64,000 nt of DNA, from positions 992,001 through 1,056,000 of the forward strand of contig NZ_CP154878.1 of NCBI RefSeq assembly GCF_039955095.1, read 5' to 3'. Each line of letters starts with the position of its first letter. Within the stretch, counting starts at the first letter, position 1. The notes under the pieces are model-generated. The model was given only the letters and a program-made list of their open reading frames with translations, was not told the origin of the DNA and made no database searches. Source of the stretch: Limosilactobacillus sp. WILCCON 0051 (GTDB lineage Bacteria > Bacillota > Bacilli > Lactobacillales > Lactobacillaceae). Position numbers and translations under genes: made by a program. Shown here piece by piece: positions 56,901-63,889 of this stretch.

Positions 56901-58098
56901 TCAGCTGCGCAGAGGGTGGCAGATGCCACGCATGCCATTGATCAACGACTACGATGCCGGTATGGACGCCTACCTAATTGGTGCGGTTGGTCAATACCTG
57001 TATCAGGCCTATCCGAAACTGCGCAGTTTCTTCGTTTACGGCAGATATCAGCGCACGCCGGTTGACAGTGAGCTGAAGAATCGTCAGTTCATTCGCCGCC
57101 TGCGCGACTTAAACCTGCTATATCCGCTCGTGGCCAAACGCAAGCCGGCAACATTAAGCAGGGAACGGGAAGTGATGGCTGATCAGATTGCAAGAGAAGC
57201 ACGAATCGTTTACGGCTATCACTACATGATCGTGCACCAGATGGCCACGGAGTTCAGGGGCGCCTTGTTTGATGCCACCAAGGTCTCACACTTGAAAGCC
57301 ACTGACAAGTTCATTCCGCTGAAGAAGGGCCTGCCAACCACTATTTATGGCGGATATGCCAAGAGCAACATGGGCTTTATGACGATTCTGCGCGTTGAGC
57401 CAAGTCAGCGTCAAAAACCGGCCTACCTGCGTGTGCTTGGAATTCGGCGGATCGATTCTGACCGCATCAATCAGCTGCTGGCAGCCAACCGCCGGCAGGA
57501 GGCAGAACAGGCCATCATCAAAGCCGTACAGATCTATCTGACCAAGGGAGAACGGCAGAGCCGGCTAACGGTGGTCGTGCCTAAGGTGCTGCATGGTCAA
57601 GAAGTCAAGACAATGGCCGGCAGCTATCAAATGAGCAGCTTCAAGTACAAGCGCAGCAGCAGTCAGCTGATTTTGACGCCGCAGACGCGCTGGGAGCTGT
57701 ACCAGGCAATGGCTGGCCGAATGGACGATGAACAGGCTGAACGAGTGCTACTACAGGCCTATGACGAAATTCTAAGCCAGCTGGATCACTTTACTCTGTT
57801 CATGCAGGCAGGGAACCAGCCAGCGCCGGCCGAACGCTTAAAAGCCTATCAGCAAGTCTTTGAGCAATTGCCATTAAGGAATGGTCTCAAGGGATCCGAC
57901 AAACTGACGATCTTCCGGAACATCTTGATGAGCCTGCATGCCGATGCGTTCTTTGCTACACTCACGGATAAGCAGGGACGGCCGATTATTAAGAATTTTG
58001 GACTGTTTTCAACAACAGCAATCAGTCTGCCGATTGGAACCAAACTCTGGTTCAGCTCGCCGACTGGCCTGCACCGCAGCTATAAATCATTAGGATAA
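53986..58098 (+). CDS. Cas9 homologue (type II-A like) with inactivated RuvC and HNH sites
   Basis: At 1370 aa it equals SpCas9 (1368). Conserved parts: RuvC-I strand YSLALSIASDRIGYAAID (6-23), Arg-rich bridge helix (RLKRTSRRNTARRRRRIS, 53-70), REC lobe start (RLIYLAIHHLVKYRGHFL), LYLYFQQFGTDLYTGG before HNH, DAYLIGAVGQYLYQAYPKL of RuvC-III and a C-terminal PI-like region ending PTGLHRSYKSLG. Catalytic changes in SpCas9 numbering: D10 to Ser12, E762 to Asn782, H983 to Ala991 (D986 kept as Asp994), D839 to Ser864, H840 to Pro865, N863 to Ala888. It should bind a guide RNA and DNA but not cut. Placed behind parMR; no cas1, cas2, csn2 or array. Codon use resembles the transfer genes. Confidence 0.92.
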   Translation: MTTSKDYSLALSIASDRIGYAAIDNNFKVIHRDRKRVVGVSKFTPGETAEETRLKRTSRRNTARRRRRISYLNDFFAPHLAKVDPDFLHRLKYSFVNNEGLFSEPKLTAQYFQKYPTIYHLRQALMTEKRQFDLRLIYLAIHHLVKYRGHFLSDLPMASFAEDDALDLDVCLQTINSLLAADPATAMIELNADTKTGTQLKTLLLDKQAKKGQLKKAAVELLINSSEKGKLLKLEKQAATAVVNAITGDDFSIDQLYRPETPTGIKLNFGSETFDQDVLELGDLLTSERQAILQVLERLYSRLTLERLVPDGKSISQAKIEAYDRYDQQLHVLKRFWLDADLKDYRILKDAYDRYAGKKRNARPDKNLTREQFNDVVKKVLKQQRYQAVPAAQQLLAWIDADNFLVKQRIRENSAIPHQLIQHELDLIINNQWQYYPFLAEPNPVEERRDEAPYKLDELIAFRIPYYIGPLTEAGQNRFAWMIRKPDENGTINQQEITPWNFTQMVDQAASANAFIRNMTAHDTYLLAEDVLPKASLLYQRFKVLDELNTIRINGQQRLTVAQKQSIYRDLFMQTKTVTVKRLARYMVDQKWFKGTDADNRTSLPTISGLTDPKRFVSSLSSYLDLRRILGSQADKPKHYRDLERIIEWSTVFPSGHIYKEKLNELHWLGVMERSQLAGLHYAGWGRLSNRLLTKLYDNEGRSIMDLLWQTNQNFMQIISKRVFQAQLQAENAAYLSNDTLDSVLDRAYLSPVNKKAIRQALYVINDVQKFMGSAPKTISINFVRQQQPSTASNERKKKLQKLYDALPGEFVKQHKERCQKLKMALKQTKTIDDRLYLYFQQFGTDLYTGGSLNQDDLDLYAVSPILPMNLTNDDSMNNKVLTARKVAAADWTTVRTKRRQLWDDLARAGLLPVYKKNRLLQDPQHLSDVERLHLLNRALNEKSTVARFTAALLTDRYPQVEVIEVRQAMINQLRRGWQMPRMPLINDYDAGMDAYLIGAVGQYLYQAYPKLRSFFVYGRYQRTPVDSELKNRQFIRRLRDLNLLYPLVAKRKPATLSREREVMADQIAREARIVYGYHYMIVHQMATEFRGALFDATKVSHLKATDKFIPLKKGLPTTIYGGYAKSNMGFMTILRVEPSQRQKPAYLRVLGIRRIDSDRINQLLAANRRQEAEQAIIKAVQIYLTKGERQSRLTVVVPKVLHGQEVKTMAGSYQMSSFKYKRSSSQLILTPQTRWELYQAMAGRMDDEQAERVLLQAYDEILSQLDHFTLFMQAGNQPAPAERLKAYQQVFEQLPLRNGLKGSDKLTIFRNILMSLHADAFFATLTDKQGRPIIKNFGLFSTTAISLPIGTKLWFSSPTGLHRSYKSLG

Positions 58099-58107
58099 CT
58101 CAAAATC

Positions 58108-58147
58108 AAAAAGGCGAATCGCTCCTGCTGGAACGGTCCGCCTTTAT
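58108..58147 (+). terminator. Terminator of the Cas9 homologue
   Basis: AAAAAGGCGAATCG-type stem with CGGTCCGCCTTTATTT (58110-58146). Confidence 0.7.
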
Positions 58148-58158
58148 TTAACGACAAA

Positions 58159-58404
58159 ACAGCCGCTAGAATCATCTAACGGCTGCCTGGCTGGCACAAG
58201 GTTGATTGTATTCAAGTCAACCACCATCGGCTAAAGTCGATGGCTTGTGGGCAAACACCCCAGTATTGAGTATCTGAACCACAATTTGCATAGATACAGA
58301 CGATTTACTCAAACAGCCACGGCTGCTTGAGCAGTGATCATCTAATTACCAATGCCTTTTACGTCCCCAGGTTGCCATAGGGACGATATATCTCATTACT
58401 ATCT
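58159..58404 (-). ncRNA. Candidate structured RNA D, convergent with the Cas9 homologue
   Basis: On the minus strand an extended -10 TGATAGAAT (-10 at 58411-58416) precedes about 246 nt ending in the terminator CAGCCGTTAGA / TCTAGCGGCTG with TTTTGT (58159-58185). Internal stems: CGTCCC / GGGGACG, CTCAAGCAGCC / GGCTGTTTGAG, CCATCG / CGATGG and GGTTGA / TCAACC. No ORF. It could be a guide/tracr-like RNA for the Cas9 homologue, an IS605-derived RNA, or unrelated. Confidence 0.5.
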
Positions 58405-58455
58405 ACAAGTATTCTATCATAGTAGGCCTATCTATCCCATGACTAAAATCACGGG
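58224..58455 (+). mobile_element. Possible IS200/IS605-derived remnant (two like-oriented hairpins)
   Basis: CCATCG-GCTAAAGT-CGATGG (58224-58243) and CCCATGA-CTAAAA-TCACGGG (58436-58455) share the CTAAAnTC loop and orientation, as do the subterminal palindromes of IS200/IS605 elements. No tnpA or tnpB is present. May be a non-autonomous derivative overlapping RNA D. Confidence 0.35.
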
Positions 58456-58521
58456 ATTTCCGGCTAGACATAATTAAATAGTTTGAGTATACGGTACTTC
58501 AGCTGATTAGGCAACCGAAAG

Positions 58522-58617
58522 CTAACGAAGATCAGCCTCGATAATCTCAACGTCGGAGTTCTTGCCGGCCAAAAAATCCTGGTATTCCTGAAGCGATTTT
58601 TCGATAATCGAAGTCAT
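58522..58617 (-). CDS. Short 31-aa ORF, possibly a gene remnant
   Basis: Encodes MTSIIEKSLQEYQDFLAG then KNSDVEIIEADLR, behind AGAGGGA. Could be a truncated gene or small antitoxin. It lies divergent from the Doc/Fic-like gene. Confidence 0.4.
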   Translation of the reverse strand: MTSIIEKSLQEYQDFLAGKNSDVEIIEADLR

Positions 58618-58695
58618 AACCATTCCCTCTTTCCCTAAACCTCAGCGTTTGCCTTAATATTATAGATAATTATACCTGCAAATAAGGAGAATTTT

Positions 58696-59358
58696 ATGTT
58701 AGAAGATAAGTTTGAGCTGACCAAAGATCTAAATAGACGTTTTGCGAGAAGTAACTTAACCCATCTGGTTTATATCACTTCACGGTTTGAAGGTATAAAG
58801 GCGACTCTTTCCCAGACGCAAATGATAATCGATGGATTAGGGGTTGATGATGTACCTACTGACGATATAAATATTATTGTTCAACTGAAACGAGGTTGGC
58901 AATATGTAATCAACTCTGATGAAAAACTTGATTTAGATTTTTTAAAAAACGTAAATCGAATTGTAGCATTAAACGAATCTTTGGCACCAGGCGAGTTGAG
59001 AACTGGTGAAGGAGGAGTTGATACCGAATTAGGCGAATATAAGCCGCCAATGGTTAATAGTGAAGCAGAAGCAGGATACTTGAGCGAGTTATTGGCAAAC
59101 AAAAATAGTTCAATAACTGATAAGTCGTTAACTCTGATGTATCACTTAATGCGGAACCAAATCTTTTGGGACGGCAACAAGCGAACCGCAACATTAGTCG
59201 CTAATAAGCTTATGATCGACAATGGGGCTGGGCTAATAAGCGTTCCGCTTGATAAGTGGCCGGAATGGAATAATTTAATTGCCAAGTACTACATGACGAA
59301 TGATATATCAAAATTAAAACATTGGACTTACGAGAATGGCATTGAGGTTCATATATAG
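58696..59358 (+). CDS. Fic/Doc-like protein lacking the catalytic histidine
   Basis: A 220-aa protein with an N-terminal helical part (SNLTHLVYITSRFEGIKATL, like Fic_N) and a Fic-fold motif NQIFWDGNKRTATLVANKL. In Doc/Fic proteins the motif starts H-x-F; here His is Gln. The rest of the anion-binding loop (DGNKR) is intact. It may be a degenerate toxin, an inhibitor, or a protein with altered chemistry. A+T-rich compared with the element. RBS AAGGAG. Confidence 0.7.
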   Translation: MLEDKFELTKDLNRRFARSNLTHLVYITSRFEGIKATLSQTQMIIDGLGVDDVPTDDINIIVQLKRGWQYVINSDEKLDLDFLKNVNRIVALNESLAPGELRTGEGGVDTELGEYKPPMVNSEAEAGYLSELLANKNSSITDKSLTLMYHLMRNQIFWDGNKRTATLVANKLMIDNGAGLISVPLDKWPEWNNLIAKYYMTNDISKLKHWTYENGIEVHI

Positions 59359-59449
59359 ATAACGTACTGAATCGTATATATGATCCCGATATAAATCTGA
59401 TAGTGTATAATCATTACTGTATAAATACTTTACATTCGAGGTTTGATTT

Positions 59450-59515
59450 ATGAACAACTCAACTCAACTCAACTCAACTCAACTCAACTCAACTCAACTC
59501 AACTCAACTCACTGA
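59450..59515 (+). CDS. Leader ORF containing the AACTC repeat tract (presently out of frame)
   Basis: ATG 59450 follows CGAGG. With 11 repeats the frame reads MNN then STQLN-type repeats and stops at TGA 59513-59515. Adding one unit, or losing two, would open a frame through 59615 that stops at TAA 59616-59618, immediately before the ATG of the restriction enzyme. Confidence 0.6.
   Translation: MNNSTQLNSTQLNSTQLNSTH
59456..59510 (+). repeat. Pentanucleotide simple-sequence repeat, (AACTC)11
   Basis: Eleven perfect 5-bp units. Tracts of this type change length by slipped-strand mispairing, and a 5-bp step shifts the reading frame. Confidence 0.97.
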
Positions 59516-59557
59516 TTATTTAGCTCAGCGCTTTTTTGTCAAGCAATTTTTCGGGGG

Positions 59558-59591
59558 TTCACTGACTGTTTCAGTTAGTGGATCCTTTTTT
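59558..59591 (+). terminator. Intrinsic terminator inside the leader frame
   Basis: CACTGACTG (560-568 of the 59 kb series) pairs with CAGTTAGTG (572-580) over 9 bp with one G-T pair, followed by CCTTTTTT. It lies between the repeat ORF and the restriction gene, wholly within the alternative frame. Confidence 0.6.
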
Positions 59592-59618
59592 GCTGCCGCT
59601 GGAAAGGCGGTGGCATAA

Positions 59619-62600
59619 ATGGCAAATGTCGAAACTACAAAGAAACAACTTAGAGAAATGGGCTTTTCACCAAAAGATGGTGTGGAAAATAAGTATGAAT
59701 ATGCCCTCTACTATAAAGATCAGTATGTAGACACAATTACGGTGGATTTTAACGAAAAAAAAACAGGATTAGTTAATTGGGGACATGTAAAATCTTTAGA
59801 TCGTAAGACGAGTTCAGTTTTAAATAAGCCAGAGTTTATAATTCAATTATTTTGGTATATTAGACTGATTAAATCAGGATACAGGCCGGAAAATATTGCG
59901 ATTGAAAAAGCAATTCAGTTAGGGAGAAAACCTGCGTATATTGACTTAGTAGTATTTTCACCTAGTGGTGTACCATTTATGGTCTTAGATGTTAAAACTC
60001 CTGGAAAAGAATTTAAACGAAATTCAAAAGAATTAAGTAGAAGTCAAGGACAGATAGCAAGTTATTACGCACTAAGTTCCAATCTGCAGTATGTGGGGGT
60101 AGTTTCTGCCGACTTTAACGACACGTATATTAGTCCTGAACAATTTATAGTAACAACTTCTGAATGGAAAAAATATGGAAGCTTAGAGGAATATGTACAA
60201 AATGGTAACGTACATATTCTTAATGAAGCCTTTGAGATATCTCCATCTATCTTGCCTTATAGTTTGGAAGGAATTCAGAGAAAACCAAAGGACCTTATAG
60301 ATTTGGATGAGTCTACTTCCTCATTGATGTTTCACAATTTTCTGAAAATTCTTAGGAAGCATGGAATTTCTGATAAAACGAATGCTTTTAACAAAGTGCT
60401 GAATCTATTCGTAGCTAAAATTGTTGATGAGTTTAATACCCCTGAATCAGAAAATTTATCTTTTCAGAAGCGAAATAATGAATCACTAGAAGATTTGTAT
60501 GCACGGATTGAGTCTTTATACTCACAAGGACTACGTGACTTCATTCAAATATATATCGACACCGATAAAGATATGGATGAAATTAAGCAGCTTATTTCTA
60601 CGTTTGCTGGAACCAAGACGGACGATTTAATAAAGAAAATAGAACATTTACAGAGTAAAACCAACTCTGACTTTCAATTTAAAGATGTTTATGATGAAAA
60701 AACATATCATGATAATTTAATAATCCTTAAAGAACTGGTAGACCTTATAGCGCCGTATAAACTAAAATATGCGAAAAAACAACAATTTTTAGGCGACTTT
60801 TTTGAAAATATTCTATCCAATGGATTTAAGCAAGAAGCGGGCCAATTCTTTACACCAGTTCCTTTAGCGAAGTTCATGGTTGAATCATTACCACTAAAAG
60901 AAAAGACTAATCATATAATGAATGATTCAATGACTCGGCAGCTCTTACCAGAGATGATCGATTTTGCTTCAGGTAGTGGACATTTTCTTACTGAATATAT
61001 GGATCGTATGCAACGTATAATTTCTAATATAGATATTACCGGTCTATCGAATGCCAATAAAAAAATGTTCCAACAGTTTAAGACTAATCCATTCGAATGG
61101 TCGAGAAATTATGTTTATGGGTTGGACGTTGATTATAGATTGGTAAAAACGTCTAAAGTTAGTACCTTTTTGAATGGTGATGGTGATGCCATAATCCGTC
61201 GGGCAAACGGATTAGATTCATTCACCTCGCCAGATTATGTAGGCGATTTACATGTTGACAAGAAGCAATATGCAAATCCGGTTTTCGATGTTTTAATCGC
61301 AAATCCACCGTATCATGTCGATGAATTTAAATCTGAACTACCAAATCTAGAAGAGGATTTTAAATTAGGCAGTCTAATTACGGAAAACAGTTCAGAAATT
61401 GAAGCTTTATTTATTGAAAGAGCCTCGCAGTTATTGAAGGCGACAGGTTTGATGGCAATTGTTTTACCTTCAGCTATCCTAAATACAGAAAATAAAATAT
61501 ATGTTCAAGCCAGACAGATCTTATTACAGCGATTCAAGATAGTTGCAGTAATGAAGAATCCAAGTAGGTCTACTTTTGCGGCAACCAAAGTCGAAACAGT
61601 TACAATTTTTGCAATTAGGAGAAAGGATGCCGATATAAGAAGGATTCAAGAGGATATTGAACACTTGTTAAATGGGACTTCTATAAATGACATTACCCTT
61701 AATGGCAATGAAAAATGTATTAGTTCTTATCTAAGAGAGGTTTTTGGAAATAACTTTGGTATTTCTGACTACGAAAAGCTATTGAATGATACCTATGATG
61801 GGGAAAACCAAACAGCTAACGACTATCTTAAGCAATATAAAAAATTGAAAGAGCCATTAACTAAAACTGAGTATATAAAGCAAGAAGAGATTACTAGACT
61901 ACTAAATTATTCTTTATCAATGCATGAATGTGTCATTATACAAACACCAGATAATAAGAAAGATGAAGAAGAATTATTATTGGGTTATAAATTCAACACT
62001 CGTAGAGGTCACGAAGGAATTCATCCAAGAATTAAAAATTATTCAATTGAAGATCTTACGCTTCTATATGGCAGTAAGGGTAATTTCTTGAATAAAGTTG
62101 TTCACGATGCTTTCTTAGGGAAAGCTAAAAGTACCGTAATTGATGATGTCGCTAAGCCTTACTTCAGAGTTACCAGGTTAGACAAACTATTGGATTTTAG
62201 TGTTAAGGACAACACGTTTAAAATTTCGCTTAATAAAGCTCTTAAAGAAACTGTTTCAGATTATGGCGATGAAGGAACAATCTCACTAGAAAAAGTTGCG
62301 GAACTTCTAAATGGTGATGCCATAAAAGCATCAGCGGTATCCCCGGGTGAGATACCGGTTATTGCAGGTGGCAGGGAACCTGCATATTATACGGCTGAGC
62401 CAAATCGTCTAACTCCAACAATAACGGTTTCTAAAAGTGGAGAATATGCCGGCTACATTGCATACCATAGTGATCCAATATTTGCATCAGATTGTTTTAC
62501 CATTACTGCAAAAGAAGATTCGGGATACACTACTTTGGATCTATACTATCTGTTAAAAAACAAACAGGATGATGTATATTCTTTTGCTACAGGTTCAGTA

Positions 62601-63353
62601 CAGAAGCATGTTTATGTTAAAAACATGGAAAGATTCAAGATACCGAATGTCAAAATACAAAAAGATAAGGTTACAAACCTTATATCAAAGCTCAAAGCAA
62701 CAGCAGACGAACAGAAAAACTTATCTATAAAATTGCAAAAATTACAAAGAGACCTGCTTGGTTCCATTGATGCAATCTACACCAAGAATTCTGATAAGTT
62801 AATTACACTAGGGGAGTTGGAATCAGAAGGTATTATTAAAGTAAAAGGCGGTAAAAGGATTCCTAAAGAGTATGACTATGCTCCGTTTAAAACCAATCAT
62901 TTTTATCCAGTAATTAGTGATTTTGAGAATAATAGTATTAACTTAGAAAATGCAAAGTATATTGATGATGAGACATTTGATCACATTAAAAATTATATAT
63001 TAAATGATTCTGATGTTTTCATTTCTGCTGCTGGAACTATTGGAAAAGTTGGTATGATTCCGCGTTTACAAGATAAAAACGTTACTATCTCTTTAACTGA
63101 AAATGCACATAAGATTGTCACAAAAAATCCCAACAAGATTAATAGTCGATACCTTATGTTTATACTGAACGCAACTCAAGTGCAAAAATCAATTCTTGAT
63201 TCGATAACAAAAACAGGTACACCAAAATTAGCCATTGATTCCTTGAGAAATATTAAAATTCCTTTTATATCGCAAGAAGAACAAACTAAGATAGCTGGCG
63301 AATTAAATGATATTAATGATCAAATTGCCTATGATCTTACCTTGTTAAAATAA
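59619..63353 (+). CDS. Single-chain restriction-methylation-specificity enzyme (type IIG/type I-like)
   Basis: A 1244-aa fusion. The N terminus has a PD-(D/E)xK nuclease like HsdR_N (AYIDLVVFSPSGVPFMVLDV, D109 and D124-x-K126). The middle is an N6-adenine methyltransferase with motif I DFASGSG (448-454) and motif IV NPPY (562-565). The C terminus carries two HsdS-like target-recognition regions (about 900-1060 and 1080-1240) separated by helices. All catalytic residues look intact. It would cut unmodified DNA and methylate its own sites. A+T-rich; expression appears to be under the upstream repeat switch. Confidence 0.9.
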   Translation: MANVETTKKQLREMGFSPKDGVENKYEYALYYKDQYVDTITVDFNEKKTGLVNWGHVKSLDRKTSSVLNKPEFIIQLFWYIRLIKSGYRPENIAIEKAIQLGRKPAYIDLVVFSPSGVPFMVLDVKTPGKEFKRNSKELSRSQGQIASYYALSSNLQYVGVVSADFNDTYISPEQFIVTTSEWKKYGSLEEYVQNGNVHILNEAFEISPSILPYSLEGIQRKPKDLIDLDESTSSLMFHNFLKILRKHGISDKTNAFNKVLNLFVAKIVDEFNTPESENLSFQKRNNESLEDLYARIESLYSQGLRDFIQIYIDTDKDMDEIKQLISTFAGTKTDDLIKKIEHLQSKTNSDFQFKDVYDEKTYHDNLIILKELVDLIAPYKLKYAKKQQFLGDFFENILSNGFKQEAGQFFTPVPLAKFMVESLPLKEKTNHIMNDSMTRQLLPEMIDFASGSGHFLTEYMDRMQRIISNIDITGLSNANKKMFQQFKTNPFEWSRNYVYGLDVDYRLVKTSKVSTFLNGDGDAIIRRANGLDSFTSPDYVGDLHVDKKQYANPVFDVLIANPPYHVDEFKSELPNLEEDFKLGSLITENSSEIEALFIERASQLLKATGLMAIVLPSAILNTENKIYVQARQILLQRFKIVAVMKNPSRSTFAATKVETVTIFAIRRKDADIRRIQEDIEHLLNGTSINDITLNGNEKCISSYLREVFGNNFGISDYEKLLNDTYDGENQTANDYLKQYKKLKEPLTKTEYIKQEEITRLLNYSLSMHECVIIQTPDNKKDEEELLLGYKFNTRRGHEGIHPRIKNYSIEDLTLLYGSKGNFLNKVVHDAFLGKAKSTVIDDVAKPYFRVTRLDKLLDFSVKDNTFKISLNKALKETVSDYGDEGTISLEKVAELLNGDAIKASAVSPGEIPVIAGGREPAYYTAEPNRLTPTITVSKSGEYAGYIAYHSDPIFASDCFTITAKEDSGYTTLDLYYLLKNKQDDVYSFATGSVQKHVYVKNMERFKIPNVKIQKDKVTNLISKLKATADEQKNLSIKLQKLQRDLLGSIDAIYTKNSDKLITLGELESEGIIKVKGGKRIPKEYDYAPFKTNHFYPVISDFENNSINLENAKYIDDETFDHIKNYILNDSDVFISAAGTIGKVGMIPRLQDKNVTISLTENAHKIVTKNPNKINSRYLMFILNATQVQKSILDSITKTGTPKLAIDSLRNIKIPFISQEEQTKIAGELNDINDQIAYDLTLLK

Positions 63354-63397
63354 ATGTTATACTTTATGTAGGCAGTATTGCCTAGCGTATCAAAAAC

Positions 63398-63426
63398 GCC
63401 TCACGGTCAATGATCGTGGGGCGCTT
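63398..63426. terminator. Terminator between the restriction enzyme and the small membrane gene
   Basis: CGCCTCACG / CGTGGGGCG stem; serves both convergent genes. Confidence 0.65.
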
Positions 63427-63441
63427 CTTGTATTGATATAA

Positions 63442-63732
63442 TTAATTTTTGACGGTCTGCCGAATGCGGTGCCACTTGAGCGTGTCGCCCAGCAGGACGA
63501 TCAGGGAGATACCGCAGGCGGAGGCGTATTGACTCTTGAACAGCTGCCAGCCAACCAGGATCAGCAGCAGAATGTTCAAGCCGGTAAAGATGGCGTTGAG
63601 CTTGAGCCAGCTTTGATAACGCGGGCGGTTGAGCTGCTTAAGCTGATCTAAGAAGCGCTCGGTCTGGCTGGCAAGCGCATGATCCAGGGCCAGAATGGCC
63701 AAAAACAGAATGATTTCAATGATAATTGGCAT
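63442..63732 (-). CDS. Small membrane protein, 96 aa
   Basis: Two or three hydrophobic helices (residues 3-20, 46-63, 70-86). AAGGAG precedes the ATG. No family recognised; codon use and G+C return to host or element level after the A+T-rich defence genes. Confidence 0.65.
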   Translation of the reverse strand: MPIIIEIILFLAILALDHALASQTERFLDQLKQLNRPRYQSWLKLNAIFTGLNILLLILVGWQLFKSQYASACGISLIVLLGDTLKWHRIRQTVKN

Positions 63733-63761
63733 GATGTTCTCCTTGTTTTAGGGTAAAAGAA

Positions 63762-63889
63762 AAGGCCAGCACTAAGCTGACCCTGACCGCAAACCGAGTG
63801 CGGTACTACATATGAAAAGCTTGGGCGTTTGCCCTTGCGTGATTTTTACTTGGGTATCACTTCAGCTATGCTCTACCTTGGTAGTTATA
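63762..63889 (-). ncRNA. Candidate small RNA C upstream of the membrane protein
   Basis: A -10 (TATTAT, plus-strand 63897-63902) precedes about 128 nt ending in CCGCA / TGCGG and GGTCAGC / GCTGGCC hairpins with a T run. These last two hairpins closely match the 3' end of RNA A. It may be a separate sRNA or a terminated leader of the gene at 63732. Confidence 0.45.

Noticed and set aside
57849..58098. C-terminal truncation of the Cas9 homologue
   Set aside because: The total length equals SpCas9 and the last residues align with the conserved TGLYETR-type end, so the PI-side terminus is complete.
58159..58404. RNA D as a proven tracrRNA
   Set aside because: I found neither an anti-repeat against a CRISPR repeat nor the usual nexus hairpin. 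The idea is kept only as a positional hypothesis.
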